Shown here: positions 9,709-19,457 of the stretch, in pieces | Layout: each line of letters begins with the position of its first letter | How positions within the stretch are numbered: the first letter of the stretch is position 1 | NCBI RefSeq assembly: GCF_900112205.1 | Contig: NZ_FOKW01000003.1 | Span: forward strand, 455,453 to 519,452 | Length of the DNA: 64,000 nt | Source: Natronobacterium haloterrestre | GTDB lineage: Archaea > Halobacteriota > Halobacteria > Halobacteriales > Natrialbaceae | Direction: 5' to 3' | Made by a program: the position numbers and the translations under genes | Notes under the pieces: model-generated | Seen by the model: only the letters and a program-made list of their open reading frames with translations | Told to the model about the DNA's origin: nothing | Databases searched by the model: none

Positions 9709-9963
9709 TCAGGCGTCGACCTCGTCGTACTCCTCTGGCGTGTACGTCGACAGTTCCAATGCATGGATGTCCGTCGTCATGTGGTCGTCGAGTGCGTCGT
9801 ACACTAGCTGGTGTTGCTGGACCAGCGGCAGGCCGTCGAACGCCGGGGAGACGACCGTCGCTGCGAGGTGGTCGTCGTCGTGTTCGTCCCGGGCGTAGGT
9901 GACGGTCGCGTCGGCGTCCTCGAGTTCCGATTCGATGAGTTCCTCGACGGCAGGTGGTTTCAT
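9709..9963 (-). CDS. BolA family protein
   Basis: An 84-residue BolA-like protein. The fold is indicated by an N-terminal helix (PAVEELIESELEDADATV), a middle strand region (LAATVVSPAFDGLPLVQQHQLVYDAL) and an IHALEL strand that carries the conserved His. BolA proteins work with monothiol glutaredoxins in Fe-S trafficking or act as stress regulators. The ATG at 9963 gives the family-typical length. It is divergent from the next gene. Confidence 0.88.
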   Translation of the reverse strand: MKPPAVEELIESELEDADATVTYARDEHDDDHLAATVVSPAFDGLPLVQQHQLVYDALDDHMTTDIHALELSTYTPEEYDEVDA

Positions 9964-10076
9964 ACTCGACCCGTCGGGCGCTCGGGGCAAAAGCGCCGCG
10001 GTCCCGGAACCCGGAACCCGGAACCCCTGCGGTCGTCGCGTTTATGCGCCCCGCGCTCGCTCTCGAGCACATACGC

Positions 10077-10607
10077 ATGTCACTGGCAGCCGAGACCCGG
10101 GCTGAACTCGAGCGGCATCCGTTCCTCGTGGCGGCGCTGCGGGCCGGCGTGGTCAACTACACCGCCGCCGCACGTTTCCTCGAGGTCGACGGCGAGACGG
10201 ACGCGATCGCGACCGCGCTGCGCCGGTACGCAGACGAGTTGCCGGCCCACGAAACCGACTCGCGGGACGTGCGGGTCAGAATGGAAAGCGGCATCGGCCC
10301 GGTCGACAGCGGCGTAGATCGAGATTCGGGCGACCCCGAGCCTGTCGTCACCGTCGGCGGGACGGGCTTCGGACCGAGCGACGGCGATCGGACCGCGATC
10401 GTCGCGACCGGAGCCGTCGATTCGGCCGCGCTCGCGGACGCACTCGAGCGGCTCGCCGTCGAGGGAATCGCGCCGGAGGCGGCTGGGGTCGCCGAGGGAA
10501 CGATGACCCTCGTGGTCGACCGGCTCGAGGGGGCAAACGCGGTCCGGGCGGTGGAAGACGCGCTCGATCGGAGTCGGGTTCGACCGAAGGAAGACGAGAG
10601 CGGGTGA
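10077..10607 (+). CDS. Uncharacterised haloarchaeal protein (DUF7523-like)
   Basis: A 176-residue soluble acidic protein. The first 70 residues (ETRAELERHPFLVAALRAG, VVNYTAAARFL) look like a helical DNA-binding or ACT-adjacent region; the C-terminal part (about 95-165) has alternating strands and helices with VVTVGGTGFG and VDSAALADALERLAVEGI that suggest an ACT-like fold. It resembles a conserved haloarchaeal family, tentatively DUF7523. The start is chosen at the ATG at 10077 because the upstream extension is Arg/Pro-rich. Regulatory function is a guess. Confidence 0.75.
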   Translation: MSLAAETRAELERHPFLVAALRAGVVNYTAAARFLEVDGETDAIATALRRYADELPAHETDSRDVRVRMESGIGPVDSGVDRDSGDPEPVVTVGGTGFGPSDGDRTAIVATGAVDSAALADALERLAVEGIAPEAAGVAEGTMTLVVDRLEGANAVRAVEDALDRSRVRPKEDESG

Positions 10608-10634
10608 TCGATCGCGGGACGGCAGGGGAGTTCG

Positions 10635-12596
10635 TTACGGGTCAGTCCCGCCGGTGGTCGCGGCCGGCAACGTCACCGAGAACGTCGACCCCTCGCCCGG
10701 CTCGGAGTCGACCCGGATCTCCCCGCCGTGGCGCTCGACGATCCGCTCGCACAGCGCCAGCCCGATGCCGGTTCCGTCGTATGCCTCGCGGCTGTGGAGC
10801 CGATCGAAGAGATCGAAGATCCGATCCTGCTCCGCGGGGTCGATTCCGATCCCCTCGTCGTGGACCGATATCGTCCACTCGTCGCCGTCCCGTTCGGCCG
10901 TGACGTCGACCTGCGGCGGTTCGTCGCCGGAGTAGGTAATCGCGTTCTCGATCAGGTTCCGGAACAGTTGCTGGAGCTGTTCACCGTCGCCGTTCACGCG
11001 TGGCAGCGGCTCCGCGTCGAGGTCGGCGTCGGTTTCCTCGAGCCGGAGCTGCAAGTCGCTACGGACGTCCGCGAGGACGTCCTCGAGGTCGACCGGCTCG
11101 AGCGGGTCGCCGTCGGACTGGACCCGGGAGTAGGCGAGCAGTCCGTCGACCATCGCACGCATCCGGTCGGCGCCGTCGATGGCGAACGAGAGGAACTCGC
11201 GGGTCTCGCCGGAAAGGTCGTCCGCCCGGCGCTCGATCAACTGGAGGTAACTCGAGACCATCCGCAGCGGTTCCTGCATGTCGTGGGAGGCGGCGTAGGC
11301 GAACTGCTCGAGGCGTTCGTTCGACGTCTCGAGGCGGTCGACCGTCCGCTCGAGTTCGCGTTCGCGCTCGTGTTGCTCGAGTTCGTACTTCGCCCACTGG
11401 CCCATCGAGCGGAGGAACTCCCGTTCGTCCGCGGAGAACGGTTCGTCCCGCGTCTCGGACCCGATGAAGGCGAAGGTACGGTCGGACCCGCCCTCGATCT
11501 CGATGTACGTGCCGAGGTACGCCCGGACGTCGAACTCCCGATACGAGGCGATGTCGTCGTGCCCCTCGAGTTCGGGGTCGGTAACGCCCGTGACGCTCTC
11601 CGTTCGGACCGGCAGCGCACAGAAGGTCTCCGACAGCGGCAGTTCGACGCCGGGTTCGAAGCGGTCGTGGTCGCCGCTCAGGCGTTCGACCACGAACCTG
11701 TCCTCGTCGGGGTCGACGCGGGATATCCCGCCGAGTTCGAGGTCGAACCGTTCACAGCCCAGGTCGAACAGCGCGTCGAGTTTCTCCTCGAACGAGCGGT
11801 CGGGGTCGGAGATGATCTCGTTTTGCCGCTGCTGGTAGCGCTTTCGGTCCCGCAACTCGGTTTTCGCCTCGGTGCGGTCGAGGAGGGTCCCGAGCATCCG
11901 ATCGAGTTCGTGTGCCGGACGGTTCGGCCCACAGAACTCCTCGGGCGGCGTATAATAGAAGTTGTGACAGACGGTGTTGTCGTAGATCAGGTGGGGATGA
12001 ACGCGGACGACGTCGCGGATCACCTCGGCCGGGAACTCGGTGCGGTCGTACTGGCAGACTGCGATGGCGTCCTCGTCGTCGAACAGTTCGTTCACCTTGC
12101 TCTCGTAGGCCATCGAGTCCTCGATCGAGACGTCGTCCTCGAGGATCCACGACATCTCGGCGGCCAGCCGAAACGCCTCGTACTCCTCGGTGGTCTCCTG
12201 GATGACGTCCTCGTAGAACGACATCATTCCGTCGACGTCGAAGGCCCCGTCCCTGAGGTAGGTGTCCTGGAACGTCTCGACGACGAGCGAGCCGGACTCG
12301 GTCGCGGACTCGACGTCGATCCCACCGTCCCGGAGCGCGGCCCGAACCTCCGCTTCGGACGCCTCGTCGGTGACGTAGACGCACCGCTCGCCCCGCTCGA
12401 GTCCCTGTCTGAGAAACGGGACGACGGCGGCGAACTGGTCGGCCGGGGACTCGTAGATCAGGGCGAGATGATCGTTACAGAACTCGCCGTCCATCGGCTC
12501 GACGGGGCCTCGGAAATCCGAGCTCGTTTCCAGTGCTTCGAGCGGACTTTCGAGACCGAGAACGTCGTCAGTGGCGGGGGAAGGACTCTTGCTCAT
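10635..12596 (-). CDS. Sensor histidine kinase with MEDS and GAF domains
   Basis: A 653-residue soluble kinase. Domains in order: MEDS sensory domain (about 42-225, including HLALIYESPADQFAAVVPFL and a CHNFYYTPPEEF end), GAF domain (about 262-405), HisKA dimerisation helix with the phospho-acceptor His438 in AASHDMQEPLR, and an HATPase domain (about 535-646) with N-box Asn551, DEGIGI and GTGIGLAL. There is no transmembrane segment or receiver domain, and no response regulator gene adjoins it. Its kinase core is nearly the same as that of the kinase immediately upstream. The ATG at 12596 is followed directly by coding-like sequence. MEDS domains are proposed to bind hydrocarbon derivatives; the ligand here is unknown. 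Confidence 0.92.
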   Translation of the reverse strand: MSKSPSPATDDVLGLESPLEALETSSDFRGPVEPMDGEFCNDHLALIYESPADQFAAVVPFLRQGLERGERCVYVTDEASEAEVRAALRDGGIDVESATESGSLVVETFQDTYLRDGAFDVDGMMSFYEDVIQETTEEYEAFRLAAEMSWILEDDVSIEDSMAYESKVNELFDDEDAIAVCQYDRTEFPAEVIRDVVRVHPHLIYDNTVCHNFYYTPPEEFCGPNRPAHELDRMLGTLLDRTEAKTELRDRKRYQQRQNEIISDPDRSFEEKLDALFDLGCERFDLELGGISRVDPDEDRFVVERLSGDHDRFEPGVELPLSETFCALPVRTESVTGVTDPELEGHDDIASYREFDVRAYLGTYIEIEGGSDRTFAFIGSETRDEPFSADEREFLRSMGQWAKYELEQHERERELERTVDRLETSNERLEQFAYAASHDMQEPLRMVSSYLQLIERRADDLSGETREFLSFAIDGADRMRAMVDGLLAYSRVQSDGDPLEPVDLEDVLADVRSDLQLRLEETDADLDAEPLPRVNGDGEQLQQLFRNLIENAITYSGDEPPQVDVTAERDGDEWTISVHDEGIGIDPAEQDRIFDLFDRLHSREAYDGTGIGLALCERIVERHGGEIRVDSEPGEGSTFSVTLPAATTGGTDP

Positions 12597-12725
12597 GGTT
12601 GGGAGACCGGTATTCGTGGAAGCGGATGACGCGGGATAAAAGCGCCGGTCAAACACGTATAAGCGGTCGTGAGTGTCCGTCATCGTCCGTCGTCGTCGAA
12701 TTCTGTTCCGGCCTCTCGACCGGGA

Positions 12726-15700
12726 CTATCGGTCCCCGTCGTCGGCCGCCGGCAGGGTAAACGAGAACGTCGACCCCTCGCCCGGCTCGGAGTCGACCCA
12801 GATCTCGCCGTCGTGGCGCTCGACGATCCGCTGACACAGCGCCAGCCCGATCCCGGTTCCGGGGTGGTCGTCACGGCTGTGCAGCCGGTTGAACACCTCG
12901 AAGACCGACTCCTGATCGTCGGGGTCGATCCCGATGCCCTCGTCGTGGACCGAAATCCGCCACTCGTCGCCCCGGCGCTCGGCGTCGACGTGGACCCGCG
13001 GGGACTCGTCTCCGCTGTACTCGAGTGCGTTACCCAGCAGGTTCTGGAACACCTGTCGAAGCTGGCTGGCGTCGCCCTCGACCCGCGGGAGCGGGTCGGT
13101 CGTGATCTCGGCGTCCGTCTCCTCGATCCGGAGCTGCAGGTCCGCGAGAACGTCCTCGAGGATCGGATCGAGTTCGACGGGCTCGATCGGCTCGCCCTGT
13201 GTCTCGACCCGTGAGTAGGCGAGCAGCCCGTCGATCATGTCGCGCATTCGGTCCGCGCCGTCGATGGCGAATTCGAGGAACTCCGTCCCGTCCTCGTCGA
13301 GGGCATCGGCGTAACGGTTCTCGATGAGTTGGAGGTAGCTCGAGACCATCCGCAGGGGCTCCTGCAGGTCGTGGGAAGCGGCGTAGGCGAACTGCTCGAG
13401 TCGCTTGTTCGACTCCTCGAGTTGCGCGATCGTTTTCTCGAGTTTCCGCTGGTACTCCTTGCGCTCGGTGATGTCGTGGGCCATCGTCACGCCGGCGAAG
13501 ACGTCGCCCCGGTTGTCGGTGATCGGAACCGCGTACAGCACCCACTCCCGGCCGGCGTACTCGAGTTCGACCGAGCGCTGCTCGCCGTTTAACGCCGCCC
13601 GGAATGCGGGCTCGAGCGTCTCGGTCGTTTCGGCGGGCCAGACCTCGTCGAAGCTCCGTCCCTCGAGGTCGTCGGGGTCGACCGGGAGTTTGTCGAACCC
13701 CTGGCCGGCGGCGAGCGTGTACTCGAGGTCGTGATCGAACAGCGTGACGAGGCCGTTCGGGAAGTACTCCGCGAGGGTCCGGTAGCGCTGTTCGGACTCC
13801 TCGAGTTCCCGTTCGCGTCGCCTGCGTTCGGTGATGTCCCGATCCGAGACGATGATCGAGACGACCTCGCCGTCGTCGTTCGTCACCGGCCGAAACACGC
13901 CGTTGAGCGTGTACCAGTCGCCGTTCGGCCTAGTGAGGTCGGTCTCGAACTCGACGTACTCGCCGGCCGCCGCGCGCTCGGTCCACTCCCGGACCTGGTC
14001 CTGGACGCCGTCGCCCTCTCCCCACCAGGGTGTCTCCCAGAAGGGTTCGTCCGTCACGTCCTCGAGGTCCGCGTCGACGTAGTCCATCGCGGTTCCGTTG
14101 ATGTCAAGCACCGTCCCGTCCGGTTCGAGCAGTCCGACGAGGATGTTGGGGTCCTCGAAGATCGCCTCGAAGCGCCGTTCGGTCCGCTCGAGGTCCCGTT
14201 CGCGTTCGACTCGCTCGGTGACGTCCCGGAAGTACACCGAGATCCCGGTCTCGGAAGGATAGAGGTTCGCCTCCACCCAGAAATCCAGCGTGTCGTAGTA
14301 GAGTTCGTAGCTGGTCGGCTCCTGGCTCTCCATGGCCGTATGGAAGGCGTTCCAGACCTCGTCGAGATCGACGAGGTCCGGAAACACGTCCCAGAGACGC
14401 TCGCCGAGGAGTTCCTCCTCGGAGTGGTCGAGCAGTTCCGCGGCGCGGTCGTTGACGTGGGTAAACCGGAACTCGTCGTCGACCGCGTAGAACGCGTCGG
14501 AAACACGGCCGAGCACCCGCTGGAGTTCGCTCTCGAGTTCCTGTTCGCGCTCCCAGCGGTCGGTCATGTCCCGGGTCACTTTCAGGTACCCCCGGTGAGT
14601 GCCGTCGGCGTCCAGAACGGGCGTGATCGTCACGTTCGCCCAGAACCGCGAGCCGTCCCTGCGGACGCGCCACCCCTCGTCCTCGACGGAGCCGTTCTCG
14701 GTCGCTCGCTCGAGGTTCCGCTCGGGGATCCCCTCCGCGCGGTCCTCCTGCGTGTAAAACGTCGAGAAGTGCTCGCCGACGATCTCCTCGCGGTCGTACC
14801 CCTTGATCCGTTTCGCCCCCTCGTTCCAGCTGATGACGGTCCCCTCGGGATCGAGCCGGAAGATCGCGTACTCCTCGACGGCGTCGACGAGCGACTGGAA
14901 CGCTTCCCGGCTCTCGCGCAGTTCGCTTTCGGACCGTTTCTGGTCGCTGATGTCGTAGTAGAGTTCGATCCGGCCGCCGGCGTACTCGCCGGACTCGATC
15001 GGCTTGCTCCGGTACTCGAGCCAGCGGGGATCGTCGCTTGCGTCGGTCACGCGAAACTCGAAGCGATCGAGGTAGCTGTCGTTCTCGTAGGTCGCCAGCA
15101 CGCGCTGGACGAACGTCTCCGGATCCGCGAGTCGGTCGGCGACGGTCCCCTCGATCACCGATCGGTGGTCCCGACCGAGGACCCGGTCGCGCTCGAGGCC
15201 GAGGTACTCCTCGGCCGTCTCGTCGATCCACTTGACCTCACAGGCGTCGTCGAGGACGACGACCCCGACGTTGGTCTCCTCCAGGACGGTCCCGACCGAT
15301 CCGTAGGATCGCTCCAGTTTCGCCGCCTCGAACGACTCGAGGCGCCGGATCGGTTCCGAGCGGCCGCGAACACGGACGACGCCGATCGAGCCGCACAGTT
15401 CGTCGTCGTCCGTCAGGGGAGAGATCCGGACTTCGCAGGGAAGGGGGTCGCCGTCCGCCGTCCGGACGGCGAGTTCGAAGGTGGAGACGTCACAGCCGGT
15501 CGCGACGGCCTCGGCCAGTTCGCGTTCGATGGCGTCGACGTCGTCCTCGTCGAGAAGCAGGGAGACGTGTTCCCCGAGGAGGTCCTCACGATCGTAACCG
15601 GCCGTCTCGACGATGACGTCGTTGACCGCGACGAACCGCCCGTCGGCGTCGAGTTGATAGATCCCGTCGTCGATCGTCTCGACGAGCGTCCGGTACCGCT

Positions 15701-15767
15701 CGAGCGCCACGTCGTCGTCGGCATCCCCCCAGAAGGCGCTCGCTGCGGGATCCGATCGAGTACTCAT
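12726..15767 (-). CDS. Large multi-PAS sensor histidine kinase
   Basis: A 1013-residue soluble kinase. Six PAS-type units are visible in series, each with a short coiled linker (motifs such as DGIYQLDADGRFVAVN, EYAIFRLDPEGTVISWN, AFYAVDDEFRFTHVN), occupying roughly residues 20-790. They are followed by HisKA with AASHDLQEPLRMVSSYLQL and an HATPase domain with DEGIGIDP and GTGIGLAL. It is transcribed in the same direction as the MEDS-GAF kinase, separated by 129 bases. The stacked PAS units suggest integration of redox or light cues. No cognate regulator adjoins it. Confidence 0.93.
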   Translation of the reverse strand: MSTRSDPAASAFWGDADDDVALERYRTLVETIDDGIYQLDADGRFVAVNDVIVETAGYDREDLLGEHVSLLLDEDDVDAIERELAEAVATGCDVSTFELAVRTADGDPLPCEVRISPLTDDDELCGSIGVVRVRGRSEPIRRLESFEAAKLERSYGSVGTVLEETNVGVVVLDDACEVKWIDETAEEYLGLERDRVLGRDHRSVIEGTVADRLADPETFVQRVLATYENDSYLDRFEFRVTDASDDPRWLEYRSKPIESGEYAGGRIELYYDISDQKRSESELRESREAFQSLVDAVEEYAIFRLDPEGTVISWNEGAKRIKGYDREEIVGEHFSTFYTQEDRAEGIPERNLERATENGSVEDEGWRVRRDGSRFWANVTITPVLDADGTHRGYLKVTRDMTDRWEREQELESELQRVLGRVSDAFYAVDDEFRFTHVNDRAAELLDHSEEELLGERLWDVFPDLVDLDEVWNAFHTAMESQEPTSYELYYDTLDFWVEANLYPSETGISVYFRDVTERVERERDLERTERRFEAIFEDPNILVGLLEPDGTVLDINGTAMDYVDADLEDVTDEPFWETPWWGEGDGVQDQVREWTERAAAGEYVEFETDLTRPNGDWYTLNGVFRPVTNDDGEVVSIIVSDRDITERRRRERELEESEQRYRTLAEYFPNGLVTLFDHDLEYTLAAGQGFDKLPVDPDDLEGRSFDEVWPAETTETLEPAFRAALNGEQRSVELEYAGREWVLYAVPITDNRGDVFAGVTMAHDITERKEYQRKLEKTIAQLEESNKRLEQFAYAASHDLQEPLRMVSSYLQLIENRYADALDEDGTEFLEFAIDGADRMRDMIDGLLAYSRVETQGEPIEPVELDPILEDVLADLQLRIEETDAEITTDPLPRVEGDASQLRQVFQNLLGNALEYSGDESPRVHVDAERRGDEWRISVHDEGIGIDPDDQESVFEVFNRLHSRDDHPGTGIGLALCQRIVERHDGEIWVDSEPGEGSTFSFTLPAADDGDR

Positions 15768-15911
15768 GGCTTATCCGCTAGCTAGTCCGACGGATAAATC
15801 TCCCGTCGATCACCAGGCGGCCCCGGTCGTCGGGCGACCGTCGAACTCCCGGGAGCGGCCGATTTGAGTTGCATCACACCGTTTAACTATCGTCCGGGGC
15901 AAATACGGGTA

Positions 15912-17405
15912 ATGACCCTACACGTGACGAACACGTTGACGGGCGAAACGGAGCCGTTCGAGCCACAGGACCCCGATAACGTCTTACTCTACTACTGTGG
16001 CCTGACGGTCTCCGACCCGCCCCACCTGGGCCACGCGCGGTCGTGGGTCCACGTCGACGTCATGCACCGCTGGCTCGAGTTCCTCGGGTACGACGTACGT
16101 CACGTCGAGAACTTCACCGACGTCAACGAGAAGATCGTCGCCCGCGTCGGCGAGGACGACCTGGGCGAAGACGAGAGCGAGGTCGCCGAAAGCTACGTCG
16201 AGCGCACCCTCTCGGATATGCGCTCGCTGAACCTCCTGCGGGCGGAAGTCTATCCCCGCGTATCGGAACACGTCCCGGAGATCATCGACCTGGTCGAAAC
16301 CCTGGTCGAGAAGGGCTACGCCTACGAGTCGAACGGGTCGGTCTACTTCGACGTGACGCAGTTCGACGACTACGGCAAGCTCTCGAACCAGGAACTCGAG
16401 GAGATCGAGTCCCAGGGCGATCCCGACGAGCGCTCGGAGAAGCGCCATCCCGCGGACTTCGCGCTCTGGAAGGCCGGCGGCGTCGACGCGGACGCGATCG
16501 AGGAACACCGCCACGAGGGCGCGGCCGAGCCCGAAAAGGCCTGCGAGACCGCCCAGACCTGGGACTCGCCGTGGGGCGAGGGACGGCCAGGCTGGCACAT
16601 CGAGTGCTCCGCGATGAGCATGACCCACCTCGACGAGACGCTCGACCTCCACGTCGGCGGCCGCGACCTCGTCTTCCCCCACCACGAAAACGAGATCGCC
16701 CAGTCCGAGGCGGCGACCGACGCCACGTTCGCGAACTACTGGCTCCACTGCGAACTGTTCGAGATGGACGACGAGAAGATGTCCTCGAGCCTGGGCAACT
16801 TCGTCACCGTCGAGGACGCGGTCGAACGCTGGGGTACGAACGTCCTGCGGACGTTCCTGACCGCGGGGTCGTACAACAGCACCCAGCTGTATTCCGACGA
16901 GACGATCGCCGAGGCCGAGGAACGCTGGGAGCGACTCGAGCGCGCCTACGAGGCGGCCGCCGACGCCGTCGACTCGCCGGACGCCCGGACGAAGGTCGAA
17001 GACGCGGAGTTCCGCGCCACGGTCGAGAAGGCCCGCGAGGCGTTCGGCGAGGCCATGAACGACGACTTCAACACCCGGGAGGCCCAGTCGGCGCTGCTCG
17101 AGGTCGCGACGGCGATCAACAGCCACCTCGAGGGCCGCGAGGAGTACGATTACCGCGGACTTCGCGAAGCCGTCGAGGCCCTGGAGGAACTGGGCAGCGT
17201 GCTCGGACTCTCTTTCACCGGCGAGACGACGGGCGAGGCCAACCTCGCCGGCGACGTGGTCGACCTCGTGCTCGACGTCCGCGAGCAGGAACGCGAGGAC
17301 GGCAACTACGAGCGGGCCGACGAGTTGCGCGACGAACTCGAGGCCCTGGGGATCGAGGTCCAGGACACCGACGACGGGCCGACCTACCGGCTGCCGTCTG
17401 AGTAA
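15912..17405 (+). CDS. cysS: Cysteinyl-tRNA synthetase
   Basis: A 497-residue class I synthetase charging tRNA-Cys. The HIGH-type motif reads HLGH (38-41), the KMSKS motif reads KMSSS (289-293), and zinc ligands Cys29 (YYCGLTV) and Cys232 ([10 protein letters not shown]) with the HHEN segment are present. The C-terminal DALR-like helical region closes with the [15 protein letters not shown] motif. The ATG at 15912 is used because the family starts with a strand such as [12 protein letters not shown]; the 16 residues upstream are not family-like. A TATTTTT stretch follows the stop. Confidence 0.97.
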   Translation: MTLHVTNTLTGETEPFEPQDPDNVLLYYCGLTVSDPPHLGHARSWVHVDVMHRWLEFLGYDVRHVENFTDVNEKIVARVGEDDLGEDESEVAESYVERTLSDMRSLNLLRAEVYPRVSEHVPEIIDLVETLVEKGYAYESNGSVYFDVTQFDDYGKLSNQELEEIESQGDPDERSEKRHPADFALWKAGGVDADAIEEHRHEGAAEPEKACETAQTWDSPWGEGRPGWHIECSAMSMTHLDETLDLHVGGRDLVFPHHENEIAQSEAATDATFANYWLHCELFEMDDEKMSSSLGNFVTVEDAVERWGTNVLRTFLTAGSYNSTQLYSDETIAEAEERWERLERAYEAAADAVDSPDARTKVEDAEFRATVEKAREAFGEAMNDDFNTREAQSALLEVATAINSHLEGREEYDYRGLREAVEALEELGSVLGLSFTGETTGEANLAGDVVDLVLDVREQEREDGNYERADELRDELEALGIEVQDTDDGPTYRLPSE

Positions 17406-17412
17406 CGGAACC

Positions 17413-17420
17413 CTATTTTT
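17413..17420 (+). terminator. T-rich terminator after cysS
   Basis: A TATTTTT run lies just downstream of the cysS stop and before the convergent zinc-ribbon gene. Archaeal intrinsic termination uses such U-tracts. Confidence 0.45.
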
Positions 17421-17429
17421 CGCCGGCGC

Positions 17430-17618
17430 TTAGGTGTCGTCCTCGAGGTCGTCGACCTCCTCCCCCTCGAGGATCCGGAGCGCCGGATCGCCACAGTCAC
17501 AGATACCGCGGCCGCTGACCGGTTCGATCCGGCCGTTCTCCCAGATCCTGACGAGCCCGATCGTTCCGCACCGATCACACCGGGCGGCCGCCCGGCGTTT
17601 CTCGCTACCGTCGGTCAT
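17430..17618 (-). CDS. Small zinc-ribbon protein
   Basis: A 62-residue protein with CDRCG near the N-terminus and CDCG about 25 residues later, a probable four-cysteine zinc ribbon, followed by an acidic tail (LEGEEVDDLEDD). It is convergent with cysS. The function is not recognisable; it could be a nucleic-acid or protein adaptor like other haloarchaeal zinc microproteins. Confidence 0.7.
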   Translation of the reverse strand: MTDGSEKRRAAARCDRCGTIGLVRIWENGRIEPVSGRGICDCGDPALRILEGEEVDDLEDDT

Positions 17619-17823
17619 TCGTGGTCGATCGCCCCGGCTGTCGTCGGACGGTTCGCGACGGTCGACGCCTCCGGCCGGTCGGTGTCGACCGGGAGTCGCC
17701 TCGAGCGACGGTGACGGCGGCGACAGCAGTGACTACTGGGTCGGTAGCGGGACCGGAACACTGCGACGAACGTGATGGCGATACCGGAGACATGAGTGCG
17801 AACGCGGGCGACCACCGGTCCCG

Positions 17824-18312
17824 TCACTCGTGCTCGAGTTCGAGTTCGAATTCGAGTTCGACGCCGGTCAGGGGGACGGATCCGGATCCCGCGGGGCAAC
17901 CGGATACGTCCCGGAGGGCGAACGTGTCGAATCCGTTCCCGTCGGTTTCCGCCGACAGCCCCCCGTCCGTGAACAGGAACGCTCGAAGCGATGGCGACCG
18001 TTCGTAACTGACGACGTGGGTCCGGTACGACGGGGCGAGCGCCGACGGCCGCCACTCGAGGTCCCGTTCGGCGACACTGACTCGTCCGGGGGCGTACTGG
18101 TAAGCGAACATCGCGCCGTCGACGGTACTGTGAGGGGACGGGGATGAGGACGATTCGCCCTCGGTCGGAGCCTCGTTCGCGTCGTCGCCGGTCGCCCCAG
18201 TGGCCCCCGTCGTGCCGACGATACCACCCGTTACCGCGACGCCGCCGTACTCGAGGACGCGACGCCGGGAGGGTCCGGTTCGGGTCGTTTCGGTGTCGTG
18301 GTTCTTTGGCAT
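17824..18312 (-). CDS. Tat-exported protein of unknown function
   Basis: A 162-residue protein with a twin-arginine signal (SRRRVLEYGGVAVTGGIVG, about residues 15-33) and no lipobox cysteine, so it is probably released or retained by other means. The mature part is short, with a Ser/Glu-rich linker and a YRTHVVSYERSPSLRAFLF segment. The C-terminus is a run of alternating Glu and Leu/Phe. I do not recognise a family. Codon use is ordinary for the window, but a shorter or absent product is possible. Confidence 0.6.
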   Translation of the reverse strand: MPKNHDTETTRTGPSRRRVLEYGGVAVTGGIVGTTGATGATGDDANEAPTEGESSSSPSPHSTVDGAMFAYQYAPGRVSVAERDLEWRPSALAPSYRTHVVSYERSPSLRAFLFTDGGLSAETDGNGFDTFALRDVSGCPAGSGSVPLTGVELEFELELEHE

Positions 18313-18458
18313 CGAGATCGGCCTACGACACCGTCACCGAGGGTCGAAAAAAGGTTTGTTCCGGGTCGGGTTGACCTTCGCTGAACCGACCTTTTCACGC
18401 CCGGAAGGTAGTTCACCGATCGTAATTATCCGTCGGTTCGCAAGTGAAATCTTCATGG

Positions 18459-18475
18459 ACGGACTCGATGTCCGT
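18459..18475. promoter_or_regulatory. Inverted repeat just before the catalase start
   Basis: ACGGAC-N5-GTCCGT forms a perfect 6-base inverted repeat ending 8 bases before the ATG at 18484. It could be an operator over the transcription start of a leaderless transcript, or a small hairpin. No regulator is known to me for this sequence. Confidence 0.4.
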
Positions 18476-18483
18476 TCGTCCGA

Positions 18484-19317
18484 ATGTTCTTCCACGAACC
18501 GGAGTTACAGTACGAGGTCACCGTCGAAGAACCGGACCCACACTTCGCGAAACTCCTCCAGCAGGCGATCGGCGGCCAGGAGGGCGAGATGCGCGTCGCC
18601 CTGCAGTACATGTTCCAGGCGTGGGCGCTGCCCGAGGAGTACGAGGCCTACCGGAAGCTGCTCATGGAGACCGCCACCGAGGAGCTGGGCCACATCGAGA
18701 TGCTCGCGACGGCGGTCACGAAGAACCTCCGGGGTTCGCCGAGGCAGATGCGCGAGGAAACGGAGCAGACGGCGGCCGCCGCCGCGGCGATGACCGGACA
18801 GAACCCCCGGCAGTTCCTTTCGTCCGGACTCTCCGCGATGCCGGTCGACAGCAACGGCGTCCCGTTCGACGGAGCCTACGTCGCCGCCTCGGGGAACCTC
18901 GCGGGCGACCTCTACGCGAACGTGATGGCCGAGGCGACCGGCCGCACCCTCGCGACCCGCCTCTGGGAGTACACCGACGATCCCGGGATGAAGGACATGC
19001 TCTCCTATCTCATCGCCCGGGACACGATGCACCAGAACCAGTGGCTCGAGGCCCTCGAGAGCCTCGACGACCCGATCCCGGTGCCGGCGAGTTTCCCACA
19101 GGAGGAGGAGAATCAGGACGTCAACTACGCGTTCATCTCGACGCGCCGGGATCCCCAGGAGGATCCGGGCTTCCCGTGGACCCAGGGACCCGCGCCCGAC
19201 GGGAAAGGCGAGTTCTCCTACCTCGCCGAACAGCCGGGTGACGGCGACGGGGTGCCGCCGGCACCGGATCCGAGGACGTACAGCGAGCCGGAACCGGACG
19301 GGTCCGACGGCGACTGA
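18484..19317 (+). CDS. Manganese catalase (di-Mn, ferritin-like)
   Basis: A 277-residue non-haem catalase that decomposes hydrogen peroxide. The four-helix-bundle dimanganese site is readable: Glu35 (GGQEGEMRVALQY), Glu67 and His70 (ATEELGHIEM), Glu150 (NVMAEATGR) and His183 (DTMHQNQW). The C-terminal third is a Pro/Asp/Gly-rich extension typical of the family. It starts at the first ATG. It is divergent from a Tat-exported protein and has a candidate operator just upstream. Confidence 0.92.
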   Translation: MFFHEPELQYEVTVEEPDPHFAKLLQQAIGGQEGEMRVALQYMFQAWALPEEYEAYRKLLMETATEELGHIEMLATAVTKNLRGSPRQMREETEQTAAAAAAMTGQNPRQFLSSGLSAMPVDSNGVPFDGAYVAASGNLAGDLYANVMAEATGRTLATRLWEYTDDPGMKDMLSYLIARDTMHQNQWLEALESLDDPIPVPASFPQEEENQDVNYAFISTRRDPQEDPGFPWTQGPAPDGKGEFSYLAEQPGDGDGVPPAPDPRTYSEPEPDGSDGD

Positions 19318-19457
19318 CTGGGTATCAGCACCAGACCTCGGCCCTCCCCGCCCCGCTCCGCCCCGCTCGAGTCCCCTTCTCCAACCTCCGCTACGAGTCC
19401 ATCTACGGGCGTGATAGCCTGCCCGAGACTTATCCCGCCGAACGTCGAGGTGGCGAT

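Noticed and set aside
10728..12629. 633-codon open frame opposite the MEDS-GAF kinase
   Set aside because: Antisense shadow of a clear kinase.
13731..15785. 684-codon open frame opposite the multi-PAS kinase
   Set aside because: Antisense shadow; the opposite strand carries six PAS units and a kinase core.
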